From Vicinamibacterales bacterium (GTDB lineage: Bacteria > Acidobacteriota > Vicinamibacteria > Vicinamibacterales > UBA8438), in assembly GCA_030745255.1 (NCBI GenBank), contig JASLOY010000049.1:1-5241 (forward strand): 5,241 nucleotides of DNA, read 5' to 3'. The notes under the pieces were generated by a model. The model was not told the origin of the DNA, searched no databases, and saw only the letters and a program-made list of their open reading frames with translations. How positions within the stretch are numbered: the stretch's first letter is position 1; each line of letters opens with the position of its first letter. A program made the translations under genes and the position numbers. Below are positions 1 through 5,241 of the stretch, piece after piece.

Positions 1-368
1 AGCACCACGTAGGCGGGACTGGGGACGAGGTCGTAGGCCTTGAGGATGCGATAGACGCTCGATTCCGAGAGAAAATGCCCGTCGCGGTCGGTCAAGTGCC
101 ACGCCAGCTCGCGGGGGGACTGCTCGGGGTCGGCCAAGGCGCCGTCGACGACGCGCTGCCGCACCCGCGGGGGAATGCGGTTCCAGACCCGCCGGCCGGC
201 GCCGGGCTGCGGCTCGAGTCCCGCCCGCCCCCGCTGTGTGTAGCGGCGATACCACGCGTAGAAGGTCGACCGATTGAGCCGCAACTCACGCAGGGTCTGC
301 CGCACGGACAGGTCCGAGCCCTCCACGAGCCGGATCAGCTCGAGCTTCTCGGCTGTGGTCCGTCTCAT
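1..368 (-). CDS. IS3-family transposase OrfB, N-terminal part (runs off left edge)
   Basis: The visible 122 codons form the N-terminal DNA-binding part of an IS3-type transposase. A first helix-turn-helix region lies at about residues 5-50, with STFYAWYRRY as the recognition-helix signature. A second conserved block runs from VWNRIPP (61-67) through SPRELAWHLTD (84-94) to SESSVYRILKAYDLV (101-115) and ends at SPAY. In full-length relatives this is followed directly by the rve/DDE integrase core, which is outside the window. The ATG at 368 overlaps the OrfA stop (ATGA, 365-368) and has a GGAGG seven bases upstream, so it could be started by translational coupling. It could also be made as an OrfAB fusion by -1 slippage at the A7 run. 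Whether the element is active cannot be judged without the catalytic core. Confidence 0.9.
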   Translation of the reverse strand, partial: MRRTTAEKLELIRLVEGSDLSVRQTLRELRLNRSTFYAWYRRYTQRGRAGLEPQPGAGRRVWNRIPPRVRQRVVDGALADPEQSPRELAWHLTDRDGHFLSESSVYRILKAYDLVPSPAYVV

Positions 369-727
369 GTAGCGGCCTCCGAGTCGGAGCCCGTCACGCT
401 TTTTTTGAGCAGGCGGTTCTCCAGCACCAGCTCGGCCACCACCTGCTTCAACTCGGCCACGTCTTGGCGCAGGCCCGCAACCTCGGTCGACGTTGCTTCA
501 CGCGTCGTGTCGCCGAGCAGCCGTTTCTTGCCCGCCTCGAGAAACTCCTTGCTCCACCGGTAGTAGAGATTCGGATTGAGCCCTTCGCGGCGACACAGCG
601 CGGCGATGCTCTCTTCGCCCCGCAGGCCCTCAAGCACGATCCGAATCTTCTCCTCCGCGGAGAACCGCCGCCGCGTCTTCCGCCGAATCTCCCGAACGAC
701 CCCGTCCGCTGACTTTGCGTGACTCAT
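365..727 (-). CDS. IS3-family transposase OrfA (HTH/leucine zipper)
   Basis: This is the small first protein of an IS3-family element, 120 residues from the ATG at 727, which binds the terminal repeats and regulates transposition. Residues 22-60 are the HTH_Tnp_1-type helix-turn-helix (FSAEEKIRIVLEGLRGEES, then IAALCRREGLNPNLYYRWSK). Residues 82-108 form a leucine zipper (leucines/valines spaced in EVAGL, VAELKQVVAELVLENRLL) ending in the family-typical LLKKS. A TTG at 751 would add eight residues, but the ATG at 727 is preferred because a strong GGAGGAGGT sits four bases upstream of it. The gene is intact. Its 3' end contains the slippery A7G and overlaps OrfB in the -1 frame, which is the standard arrangement for making the OrfAB transposase. 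Confidence 0.92.
   Translation of the reverse strand: MSHAKSADGVVREIRRKTRRRFSAEEKIRIVLEGLRGEESIAALCRREGLNPNLYYRWSKEFLEAGKKRLLGDTTREATSTEVAGLRQDVAELKQVVAELVLENRLLKKSVTGSDSEAAT
374..406 (-). promoter_or_regulatory. Probable programmed -1 frameshift signal (A7G plus hairpin)
   Basis: On the minus strand OrfA reads CTC AAA AAA AGC, giving a run of seven A then G (plus-strand T7 at 400-406). About eight bases further on, GGCTCC-GACTC-GGAGGCC (374-391) can fold into a short hairpin with one bulge. After a -1 slip the new frame (AAG CGT GAC GGG ...) is open into OrfB without a stop. A-rich slippery heptamers followed by a structure are the known way IS3-family elements make their OrfAB transposase. 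The 3' arm of the hairpin also contains the GGAGG that would serve OrfB, so the structure may also hide that start. Slippage by RNA polymerase on the A7 tract is an alternative. Confidence 0.7.
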
Positions 728-742
728 GGGGACCTCCTCCCC
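728..742 (-). promoter_or_regulatory. OrfA ribosome binding site inside a hairpin loop
   Basis: Directly upstream of the OrfA ATG the minus strand reads GGGGAGGAGGTCCCC, a perfect 5-bp stem (GGGGA/TCCCC) whose five-base loop is GGAGG, the Shine-Dalgarno core. The stem touches the start codon. This decides the ATG at 727 over the upstream TTG. A folded Shine-Dalgarno would lower transposase output; whether it does so here is inference. Confidence 0.6.
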
Positions 743-804
743 GGGCTGCAAAGTCTCTCTTAATTCAGAGCCTCACTTGGTCCACTTCTATTTGACGCCT
801 CACA
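743..804. repeat. IS terminal region with candidate inverted-repeat end
   Basis: This non-coding end of the IS lies upstream of OrfA. Reading inward on the minus strand it starts near TGTGAGGCGTCAAATAG, which fits an IS3-type terminal repeat, but the partner repeat is off the left edge so it cannot be confirmed. GCCTCAC occurs twice in direct orientation, at 770-776 and 797-803. These could be paired transposase contact sites or chance. No convincing promoter for OrfA was found, although an AT-richer patch (TGAATTAAG on the minus strand, around 761-769) is the likeliest -10 region. Confidence 0.45.
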
Positions 805-2080
805 CAACGCGGGCCCGACACTGACCGATGCCCTCGGTCTGGCGCACGACACCATGCGCCTCGCCCTGGCGGCAGTGGCACGGCTCGGGGCGACGAACGT
901 CGAGGCCGAGCCCCGGCGCCTCCGGGATCTCATTCGTGGCTGGCAGCGAGGCGTCGAGCGTCTTCCTCCTGCCCCAGATGACACGCCGGACCGCACGACG
1001 CTGTTCACCGGCACGGACGTGGCGCTCTTCCGGCTGAACGGTGCCCAGCAGGTCTCCGCGGTCGAGTTGGGGGAGACTCCACCGGTCTACCCTCGAGTCA
1101 AGGCCAAGGTTGGATTGCTGCACGGGACCTACGGATGGTGGCCGTTCTTGCACCTGGCCATGATCCTCGGCTTCACCGTCGTGCTGAGCTATTTCGACAT
1201 TACCCGCGCATACCAGGGCCGCGCCCGGCACGTAATGAATCGGTACTCGATCGGCTTCTGCCTGTTCAACGGCGCGCTGGTCGGAGCACTCTACGTCTAC
1301 CTGTGCGAAAGCGGCCAGGTCGTGTGGGACCGCTTCATTCCCGCAGTGCTCATCGCCCTCTCACCCACTGCCATTCTGCGCTCGACCCTGTTCGACACCC
1401 AGACAGGCAAGTCCGTCGGCCTCGCGAACCTGTATGACAAATTGCTCGGCTGGGTGAACATCAAGATTTCGGCGGCGCGATTCACGGACCATCAGAAGTT
1501 CGTCAACTGCCTGGGGTACTACAAGGACCTGGGGACCCTGAAGAAGAAGCTGCTGGCGGTGCATCGAGACGGGCAGGAGGCTGAGCTCGAGGCAGACTTT
1601 CGCGCCGAGCTGGAGGAGAAGATCGAGCGCGGTCAGTCCAACCTCGAACAGCGGCGCTGCTGCGCCGAGCTCCTGCTCGAACGGTTCGATTGGAACCAGC
1701 TCATCGCCATGGAGCTCGTCCCGGGAGAGTTTCGCGACCCTCGGCTGCCTGGGCCCGAGGCGATGATCGGGGCTTGCGAGGAACGAGTCCAGAACACACC
1801 TGGGCTTCCAGAACAGGTCCAGCGTCTGTTTGACGAGGAACTCGCCGCGATCAAGGCACGCGACGATCAGACCTCCAGGCGAATCAAGAAGGAACAAGCG
1901 AAGCAGGAAATTGGGGTGGCCGCGCAGCTGCGCTTCCTTGTGGTCGAAGGACACAAGCAGCCGAGCTTCTTCGCGAGCAAGGACCTCCTCGAGCAGGACT
2001 GGATGCAACAGAACCGACGGCCGAGCTGGCTGGCCCGCCAGATCGCCAGGGTGAGCAAGAGAACTGCGCGCGCGACCTAG
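805..2080 (+). CDS. Unrecognised three-TM membrane protein, probably 5'-truncated by the IS
   Basis: I do not recognise the family. The first ATG in frame is at 854 (408 residues), but the frame stays open leftwards through the IS junction, the codons before the ATG continue a helix-like stretch (TLTDALGLAHDTMRLALAAVARL), and no Shine-Dalgarno precedes the ATG. I therefore read it as a gene whose start was cut off. Numbering from the 854 ATG, residues 1-90 are soluble. Hydrophobic segments follow at about 94-114, 131-151 and 161-179. Residues 180-408 are highly charged, with coiled-coil-like helices at about 225-280 and 320-352. The arginine-rich loop between the first two segments points to N-terminus outside and C-terminus in the cytoplasm. 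The soluble N-terminal piece weakly resembles the last helix and strands of a type-1 periplasmic ligand-binding protein, which would make this a receptor-like protein. That reading is inference. Confidence 0.65.
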
Positions 2081-2087
2081 TCGAGTC

Positions 2088-2117
2088 TTGGCCAACTGAC
2101 GCGGATTGGTGTAGAGT
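2088..2117 (+). promoter_or_regulatory. Weak sigma70-like promoter candidate for the PAL-like gene
   Basis: TTGGCC (2088-2093) and TAGAGT (2112-2117) are separated by 18 bases and lie upstream of the lyase gene. Each hexamer matches the consensus at only about four of six positions, so this is a suggestion rather than a call. If used, the leader RNA would include the palindrome at 2138-2161. Confidence 0.2.
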
Positions 2118-2137
2118 AGCTTGCCCAAGGACGAATC

Positions 2138-2161
2138 GCCCGGGCTAAAAAGGGCCTTTTT
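2138..2161 (+). terminator. Possible intrinsic terminator or leader hairpin
   Basis: GCCC (2138-2141) can pair with GGGC (2152-2155), followed by a T5 run (2157-2161). An overlapping alternative pairs GGCT (2143-2146) with GGCC (2153-2156). The same stretch contains the near-palindrome AAAAAGGGCCTTTTT. The stems are only about 4 bp, so termination would be weak. It lies 57 bases after the stop of the membrane-protein gene and 15 bases before the next start codon, so it may end the first transcript or act in the leader of the second. Confidence 0.35.
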
Positions 2162-2164
2162 CAC

Positions 2165-2168
2165 GGAG
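2165..2168 (+). promoter_or_regulatory. Ribosome binding site of the PAL-like gene
   Basis: GGAG lies eight bases before the ATG at 2177 and supports that start, which also places a well-formed signal peptide at the N-terminus. Confidence 0.6.
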
Positions 2169-2176
2169 CGACGCTG

Positions 2177-3277
2177 ATGCGCCTGTCCATCCGTACTCTC
2201 ACGCTCATCGTCTCGATCGGCCTGTTGGCCGCTCCGATCTCGTCTCAAGACATCGGGCCGACCGGCCCGATCCCCTACGACGTTGTCGAGGGCTGGGCGA
2301 AGCCGTTCGCGGGTGAGGGCTTCGCATTCGGTGGCAACTCGGGCGTTTACGCAGAGTCTCCGGACCGGATCATCGTTCTGCAACGAGGCGAGACTCGCCT
2401 GCCCGACCCTGTGCCACCAGAGTTCGACGGCTGGGCGGGCCCGTTATGGAACGTGCTCAGTGGCCGCGGCCGTACCTGGCAGAACTGCATCTACGTCCTC
2501 GACCGCGACGGCAACCTCATCGAAGTCTGGGATCAGTGGGACTACCTCTTCGAGGGCTCGGAGGGACCCGGGCCACACCGGATCCGTGTCAGCCCGTACG
2601 ATCCGGAGCGGCGCATCTGGATCGTGCACGAGACCGCACATCAGATCTTTGTGTTGTCCAACGACGGCAAGGAACTTCTGAGGACATTTGGTGAGAGGAA
2701 CGTCAGCGGAACCGACGAGACGCACTTCGGGCTGCCGCAGGACGTCGGGTTCCTGCCAGACGGGCGGGTTCTGATCGCGGACGGTTACGAGAACTCGCGA
2801 GTCATGGTCCTCGATGCCGACTGGAACTACCAGACAGAGTTCGGTAGACCCGGAGACGGCCCGGGTGAGTTCCAAATCGTGCACAGCATCGCGATGGCGC
2901 CCGGTGGCAGAATCTTGGTTGCTGACCGCGACAACAACCGCGTCCAGATCTTCAACCAGTCGGACTACTCCTACATGGGAGAGATTCCAACCGGAGCTCT
3001 AGCACTCGACATCATCGTGAGCGGTGACCGCGTGTTCGTGTCGGATGTCGGGCCCCCGAGGCTCAGGCAATTCGACCTGGAGGGAAACCCGGTCTATACA
3101 TGGTATGCACCGGACCAGGAGTCTCCCCACTGGGTCCGCGAGATGCACTCGATCGGGGTAGACTCGGACGGCAACCTGTACGCGGCAGACAATCAGAACG
3201 GCCGGATCCAGAAATTCGTCCCGAAGCCGGACGCCGATCCGAGCCTTCTGGTCGGCCAGGCCTACATCCCACGTTGA
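2177..3277 (+). CDS. Secreted NHL-repeat beta-propeller, peptidyl-alpha-hydroxyglycine alpha-amidating lyase (PAL)-like
   Basis: The 366-residue product starts with a signal peptide (RLSIR, then a hydrophobic core to about residue 20, cleavage near 22-24) and should be periplasmic or secreted. NHL-type blades are visible at about 134-173, 184-232, 233-270 and 323-350, with repeats such as GRVLIADGYENSRV, GRILVADRDNNRVQIF and GNLYAADNQNGRIQKF. Compared from memory with rat PAL, the three zinc histidines correspond to His134 (GPHRIRV), His236 (IVHSIAM) and His324 (EMHSIGV), the catalytic tyrosine to Tyr204 (ADGYENSR), and the two active-site arginines to Arg70 (VLQRGE) and Arg251 (VADRDNN). PAL cleaves peptidyl-alpha-hydroxyglycine to an amidated peptide and glyoxylate. 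The bacterial substrate is unknown, and no hydroxylating (PHM) partner is in the window. Only one cysteine (Cys104) is present, so the disulfides of animal PAL are absent. Many bacterial NHL proteins are annotated only as 'hypothetical'; a non-lyase binding role remains possible. Confidence 0.85.
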   Translation: MRLSIRTLTLIVSIGLLAAPISSQDIGPTGPIPYDVVEGWAKPFAGEGFAFGGNSGVYAESPDRIIVLQRGETRLPDPVPPEFDGWAGPLWNVLSGRGRTWQNCIYVLDRDGNLIEVWDQWDYLFEGSEGPGPHRIRVSPYDPERRIWIVHETAHQIFVLSNDGKELLRTFGERNVSGTDETHFGLPQDVGFLPDGRVLIADGYENSRVMVLDADWNYQTEFGRPGDGPGEFQIVHSIAMAPGGRILVADRDNNRVQIFNQSDYSYMGEIPTGALALDIIVSGDRVFVSDVGPPRLRQFDLEGNPVYTWYAPDQESPHWVREMHSIGVDSDGNLYAADNQNGRIQKFVPKPDADPSLLVGQAYIPR

Positions 3278-3306
3278 GCCATCGTCAGCTTGGCGCTGGC
3301 GGCTGC

Positions 3307-3504
3307 GATCGGGTGTATGAACGTGCCATGTGGGGCAGGCAAACCGGAAATCCCGGGTTGAGGGCCCACACCCTCGAGCATCACCGGCCGGCATTCGGAA
3401 TCCTGAACGCCTACCAGTGGCTGCCCTACATCCCGCTGCATGACCGGCGGCACTTATGGCAGATCGCGGAGATCAAGGCCGCACCCGATTATCCGAGCAG
3501 CTGA
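3307..3504 (+). pseudogene. C-terminal relic of a DinB-family protein
   Basis: The frame ending at the TGA 3502-3504 reads LRAHTLEH, then PAFGILNAYQWLPYIPLHDRRH and LWQIAEIKAAPDYP. This is the typical C-terminal helix pair of DinB/YfiT-like four-helix proteins, in which the HxxRHxxQI histidine is one of the three metal ligands. DinB proteins are normally about 150-180 residues. Here only the last 50-65 are recognisable, and the upstream sequence is the end of the lyase gene and unrelated DNA, so the first three-quarters and two of the metal ligands are missing. An ATG at 3328 would give a 58-residue peptide, without a clear ribosome binding site. I call it a decayed fragment; the left limit is approximate. 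Confidence 0.65.
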
Positions 3505-3587
3505 CGTCGTGCACAAGAAGGCAGGAGGCAGAAGCAGGCTGGTGGGCTTCGCCAGCTTCAGGGGCACGACAACGCCCAGTCGCTCAG
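3505..3587 (+). other. Intergenic leader before the PQQ dehydrogenase gene
   Basis: Together with the relic to its left, this completes a 310-base stretch without an intact gene. A 5-bp inverted repeat, GCTGG with CCAGC (about 3538-3556), brackets a nine-base loop. The only purine-rich motifs are GGAGG at 3524-3528 and AGGGG at 3560-3564, both too far from the ATG at 3588 for a normal Shine-Dalgarno. I see no convincing promoter. Confidence 0.35.
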
Positions 3588-5241
3588 ATGCGAGCCGCCG
3601 CGCGGTGTGCCCGGGGCCTGTTGCTGGTCGGTGTCGCGACGTTGTCGCCGGTGTCGGTCTCGGCCCAGAATGAGGCCGCCGGCGCACCCGCCGACTGGTC
3701 CTATTTCGGCGGTACCCCTGCCTTCACCCGATACGCCGCGATCGACCAGATCGACCGGCACAACGTCGCAGACCTGCAAATCCTGTGGCGCCGACCGGCG
3801 GTCGACGCCGTGTTCACGCGGGCATTCCCCGAGTTGCGGTCGTCCAACTATCTTCGGTCGACCCCGATCCTGATCGATGGCGTCCTGTATGCGTCGAACG
3901 CGGTCGGGTTGGTCGAGGCGTTCGACCCGGGCACCGGCGAGACAGTCTGGATGCAGCGACCGCTGACCCCGACGCTGGAGGGGGTGGCGGGCCGTGCCGC
4001 GTACGGCGTCGCCTACTGGACCGATGGGTCGGACCGGCGCATCCTCTCGTTGCGCAACACTCACCTCTACGCACTCGACGCCGACACGGGCCGGCCGATT
4101 CAGGCCTTTGGCGACGGCGGGCGCGTTGATCTGACACCCGAGGGGGCGCGTCGCGCCAACGGCGGGTCCAGCCCGATCGTCGTGGGTGACGTTGTCGTGG
4201 TGGCAGGCACCGTCGACGGCGCCGGCGACAGTGGCGTGCGGTGGAAAGATAGCGCCCCCGAGAACGTGCGTGGCTACGACGCGCGGACCGGCCGGTTGCG
4301 TTGGACGTTCCATGTCGTCCCGCAGGCAGGGGAATTCGGGGCCGAGACCTGGGGCGCCGGCTCCCTCACCGAGTCGGGTGATCTGGGAGCCTGGTGCTGT
4401 CTCAGCGCCGACCTGGAGCTCGGCTACGTCTATGTCCCGCTCACCGCGCCCACCGCCGCCTACTACGGCGGGCACCGGCCGGGGGACAACCTGTTCTCGA
4501 ACAGTCTCGTCGCGCTGAACGCCGAGACCGGTGAGCGTGTTTGGCACTTTCAGATGGTGCATCACGACCTGTGGGAGTACGACACGATCGGGCCGCCGAC
4601 GCTAGGGGAGATCACGGTCGACGGCCGCCGGATCCGGGCGGTCATGCAGCCGAGCAAGACCGGCTTCCTGTATGTCTTCGATCGGGAGACCGGCCAACCA
4701 GTCTGGCCAATTGAGGAACGGCCGGTGCCGCCGTCCACCGTGCCGGGCGAGCAGGCGTCGCCCACCCAGCCGTTTCCAACCAAACCGCCGCCGTTCGCCC
4801 ACCATGGCGTGACCCTGGACGACCTCATCGACTTCACACCCGAGCTGGCGGCGCGGGCGCGCGAGGTCGTCGACACCTTCGTCATCGGTCCAATCTTCAC
4901 CCCGCCGTCGGTCGTCAGCGACGAGCCGGGTGGAACGCACGGCACGCTCGCGTTGCCGGGCTCCTGGGGCTCCGGCAACTGGAACACCGGCGCCTTCGAC
5001 CCGGAGACCGGTCTCTACTATGCGTTCTCGCATGTCGTCCCGCGGGTGTATCGGCTCGCCGACGCGTCCGGCCAGCCCGACACCGAGATGGCGTACTACA
5101 GCCCCAACCGGGACGCGCCATATCCAGATGGCATCCCGCTCATCAAACCGCCGTGGGGCCGGATAACGGCGATCGATCTCACCCGCGGCGAGCACGCGTG
5201 GCAGGTGGCCAACGGGGGCGGCATCCGCGATCACGAGGCGC
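3588..5241 (+). CDS. Secreted PQQ-dependent dehydrogenase (glucose dehydrogenase-type propeller), runs off right edge
   Basis: The 551 visible codons encode a quinoprotein that oxidises a sugar or alcohol with pyrroloquinoline quinone in the periplasm. A signal peptide with a clear cleavage site (VSA/Q, after residue 26) replaces the five membrane helices of E. coli Gcd. Propeller landmarks in order: DWSYFGG (36-42), LRSTPILIDGVLY (89-101), GETVW (117-121), LEGDIR-like blade ends such as GRLRWTF (235-241), the YYGGHRPGDN segment (292-301), GERVWHFQMVHHDLWEYD (315-332), MQPSKTGFLYVFDRETG (353-369) and SPTQPF (391-396). Asp332 (or Asp327) and Lys357 correspond to catalytic-site Asp466 and Lys493 of E. 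coli Gcd. The end, PPWGRITAIDL to WQVANGGG, is the usual penultimate blade, so roughly 80-120 residues, and possibly a cytochrome c domain, lie beyond the window. Adjacent cysteines Cys270-Cys271 sit where Gcd has Ala-Pro. The substrate cannot be told from sequence. The ATG is chosen because of the signal peptide, as no in-frame ATG or GTG lies close upstream. Confidence 0.92.
   Translation, partial: MRAAARCARGLLLVGVATLSPVSVSAQNEAAGAPADWSYFGGTPAFTRYAAIDQIDRHNVADLQILWRRPAVDAVFTRAFPELRSSNYLRSTPILIDGVLYASNAVGLVEAFDPGTGETVWMQRPLTPTLEGVAGRAAYGVAYWTDGSDRRILSLRNTHLYALDADTGRPIQAFGDGGRVDLTPEGARRANGGSSPIVVGDVVVVAGTVDGAGDSGVRWKDSAPENVRGYDARTGRLRWTFHVVPQAGEFGAETWGAGSLTESGDLGAWCCLSADLELGYVYVPLTAPTAAYYGGHRPGDNLFSNSLVALNAETGERVWHFQMVHHDLWEYDTIGPPTLGEITVDGRRIRAVMQPSKTGFLYVFDRETGQPVWPIEERPVPPSTVPGEQASPTQPFPTKPPPFAHHGVTLDDLIDFTPELAARAREVVDTFVIGPIFTPPSVVSDEPGGTHGTLALPGSWGSGNWNTGAFDPETGLYYAFSHVVPRVYRLADASGQPDTEMAYYSPNRDAPYPDGIPLIKPPWGRITAIDLTRGEHAWQVANGGGIRDHEA

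Larger units (their letters stand above)
1..804 (-). mobile_element. IS3-family insertion sequence, partial (one end)
   Basis: The element is recognised by its paired genes on the minus strand: a helix-turn-helix/leucine-zipper OrfA followed by an overlapping OrfB in the -1 frame, as in IS3-family elements. The remaining part of OrfB, including the DDE catalytic core and the other terminal repeat, lies beyond base 1. The boundary at the right is inferred. Reading the minus strand, the DNA upstream of OrfA begins near TGTGAGGCGTCAAATAG, and IS3-family ends usually start with TG. CA dinucleotides at 801-802, 803-804 and 805-806 on the plus strand are all possible termini, so the end is good to a few bases only. 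No target duplication can be checked with one end. Confidence 0.85.

Noticed and set aside
75..563. Plus-strand 162-codon open frame opposite the transposase genes
   Set aside because: It overlaps OrfA and OrfB, both supported by family motifs, ribosome sites and the ATGA overlap, and its proline/arginine-rich product matches nothing known.
2081..2176. Toxin-antitoxin or small RNA gene between the membrane protein and the lyase
   Set aside because: Only 96 bases, with no small open frame carrying a ribosome site; the palindrome is adequately described as a hairpin.
1361..2383. Minus-strand 340-codon open frame opposite the membrane protein and the start of the lyase gene
   Set aside because: Its translation is low-complexity and family-free, it spans two well-supported plus-strand genes and their intergenic gap, and long antisense frames are common in GC-rich DNA.
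3100..3327. Upstream half of the plus-strand frame leading into the DinB relic
   Set aside because: It overlaps the C-terminal end of the lyase in another frame and shows no DinB similarity; only the part from about 3307 onward is counted.
3291..3357. Lipoprotein-like peptide (LALAAAIGC) just after the lyase stop
   Set aside because: The frame hits a stop after about 20 residues (TGA near 3358) and there is no start codon with a ribosome site, so it is probably chance.
3558..4565. Minus-strand 335-codon open frame opposite the PQQ dehydrogenase
   Set aside because: The plus strand carries an unmistakable quinoprotein with motifs throughout; the antisense product has no recognisable domain.
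4602..5234. Minus-strand 210-codon open frame near the right edge
   Set aside because: It is also antisense to conserved PQQ propeller blades, and its arginine-rich composition is typical of a shadow frame.

Overview
The window is GC-rich bacterial DNA. It holds one end of an insertion sequence, a membrane protein that the insertion appears to have beheaded, and two secreted beta-propeller enzymes with a gene relic between them. There is no rRNA, tRNA or CRISPR to fix the taxonomy. A secreted PAL/NHL lyase, a DinB-like relic and a secreted PQQ dehydrogenase together resemble Acidobacteriota-type environmental genomes, but this is a low-confidence inference from gene content alone.

Layout. 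Bases 1 to about 804, minus strand: one end of an IS3-family element. It has a complete OrfA (ATG at 727, stop at 365) and the first 122 codons of OrfB, which runs off the left edge. OrfA and OrfB overlap by ATGA. An A7G slippery run followed by a small hairpin lies just before the overlap, so an OrfAB fusion by -1 frameshift is likely. About 804-2080, plus strand: an unrecognised membrane protein with three predicted transmembrane segments and a long charged cytoplasmic tail. Its reading frame runs open up to the IS junction, and it has no ribosome binding site, so its 5' end was probably removed by the IS. 2081-2176: intergenic, with a palindrome followed by T5 and a weak promoter-like pair. 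2177-3277, plus strand: a secreted NHL beta-propeller that appears to keep every catalytic and zinc-binding position of peptidyl-alpha-hydroxyglycine alpha-amidating lyase (PAL). 3278-3587: no intact gene, but it contains the C-terminal end of a DinB-family protein (to 3504). 3588-5241, plus strand: a secreted PQQ-dependent dehydrogenase of the membrane glucose dehydrogenase type, 551 codons, cut by the right edge.

The two propeller genes point the same way and both carry signal peptides, so both act outside the cytoplasm. They are about 310 bp apart with a gene relic between them, so a tight operon is not supported. The IS is divergent from everything to its right. The best candidates for new biology are the truncated receptor-like membrane protein, whose remaining N-terminus may be the last piece of a periplasmic ligand-binding domain, and the PAL homologue with an intact active site and no disulfides.
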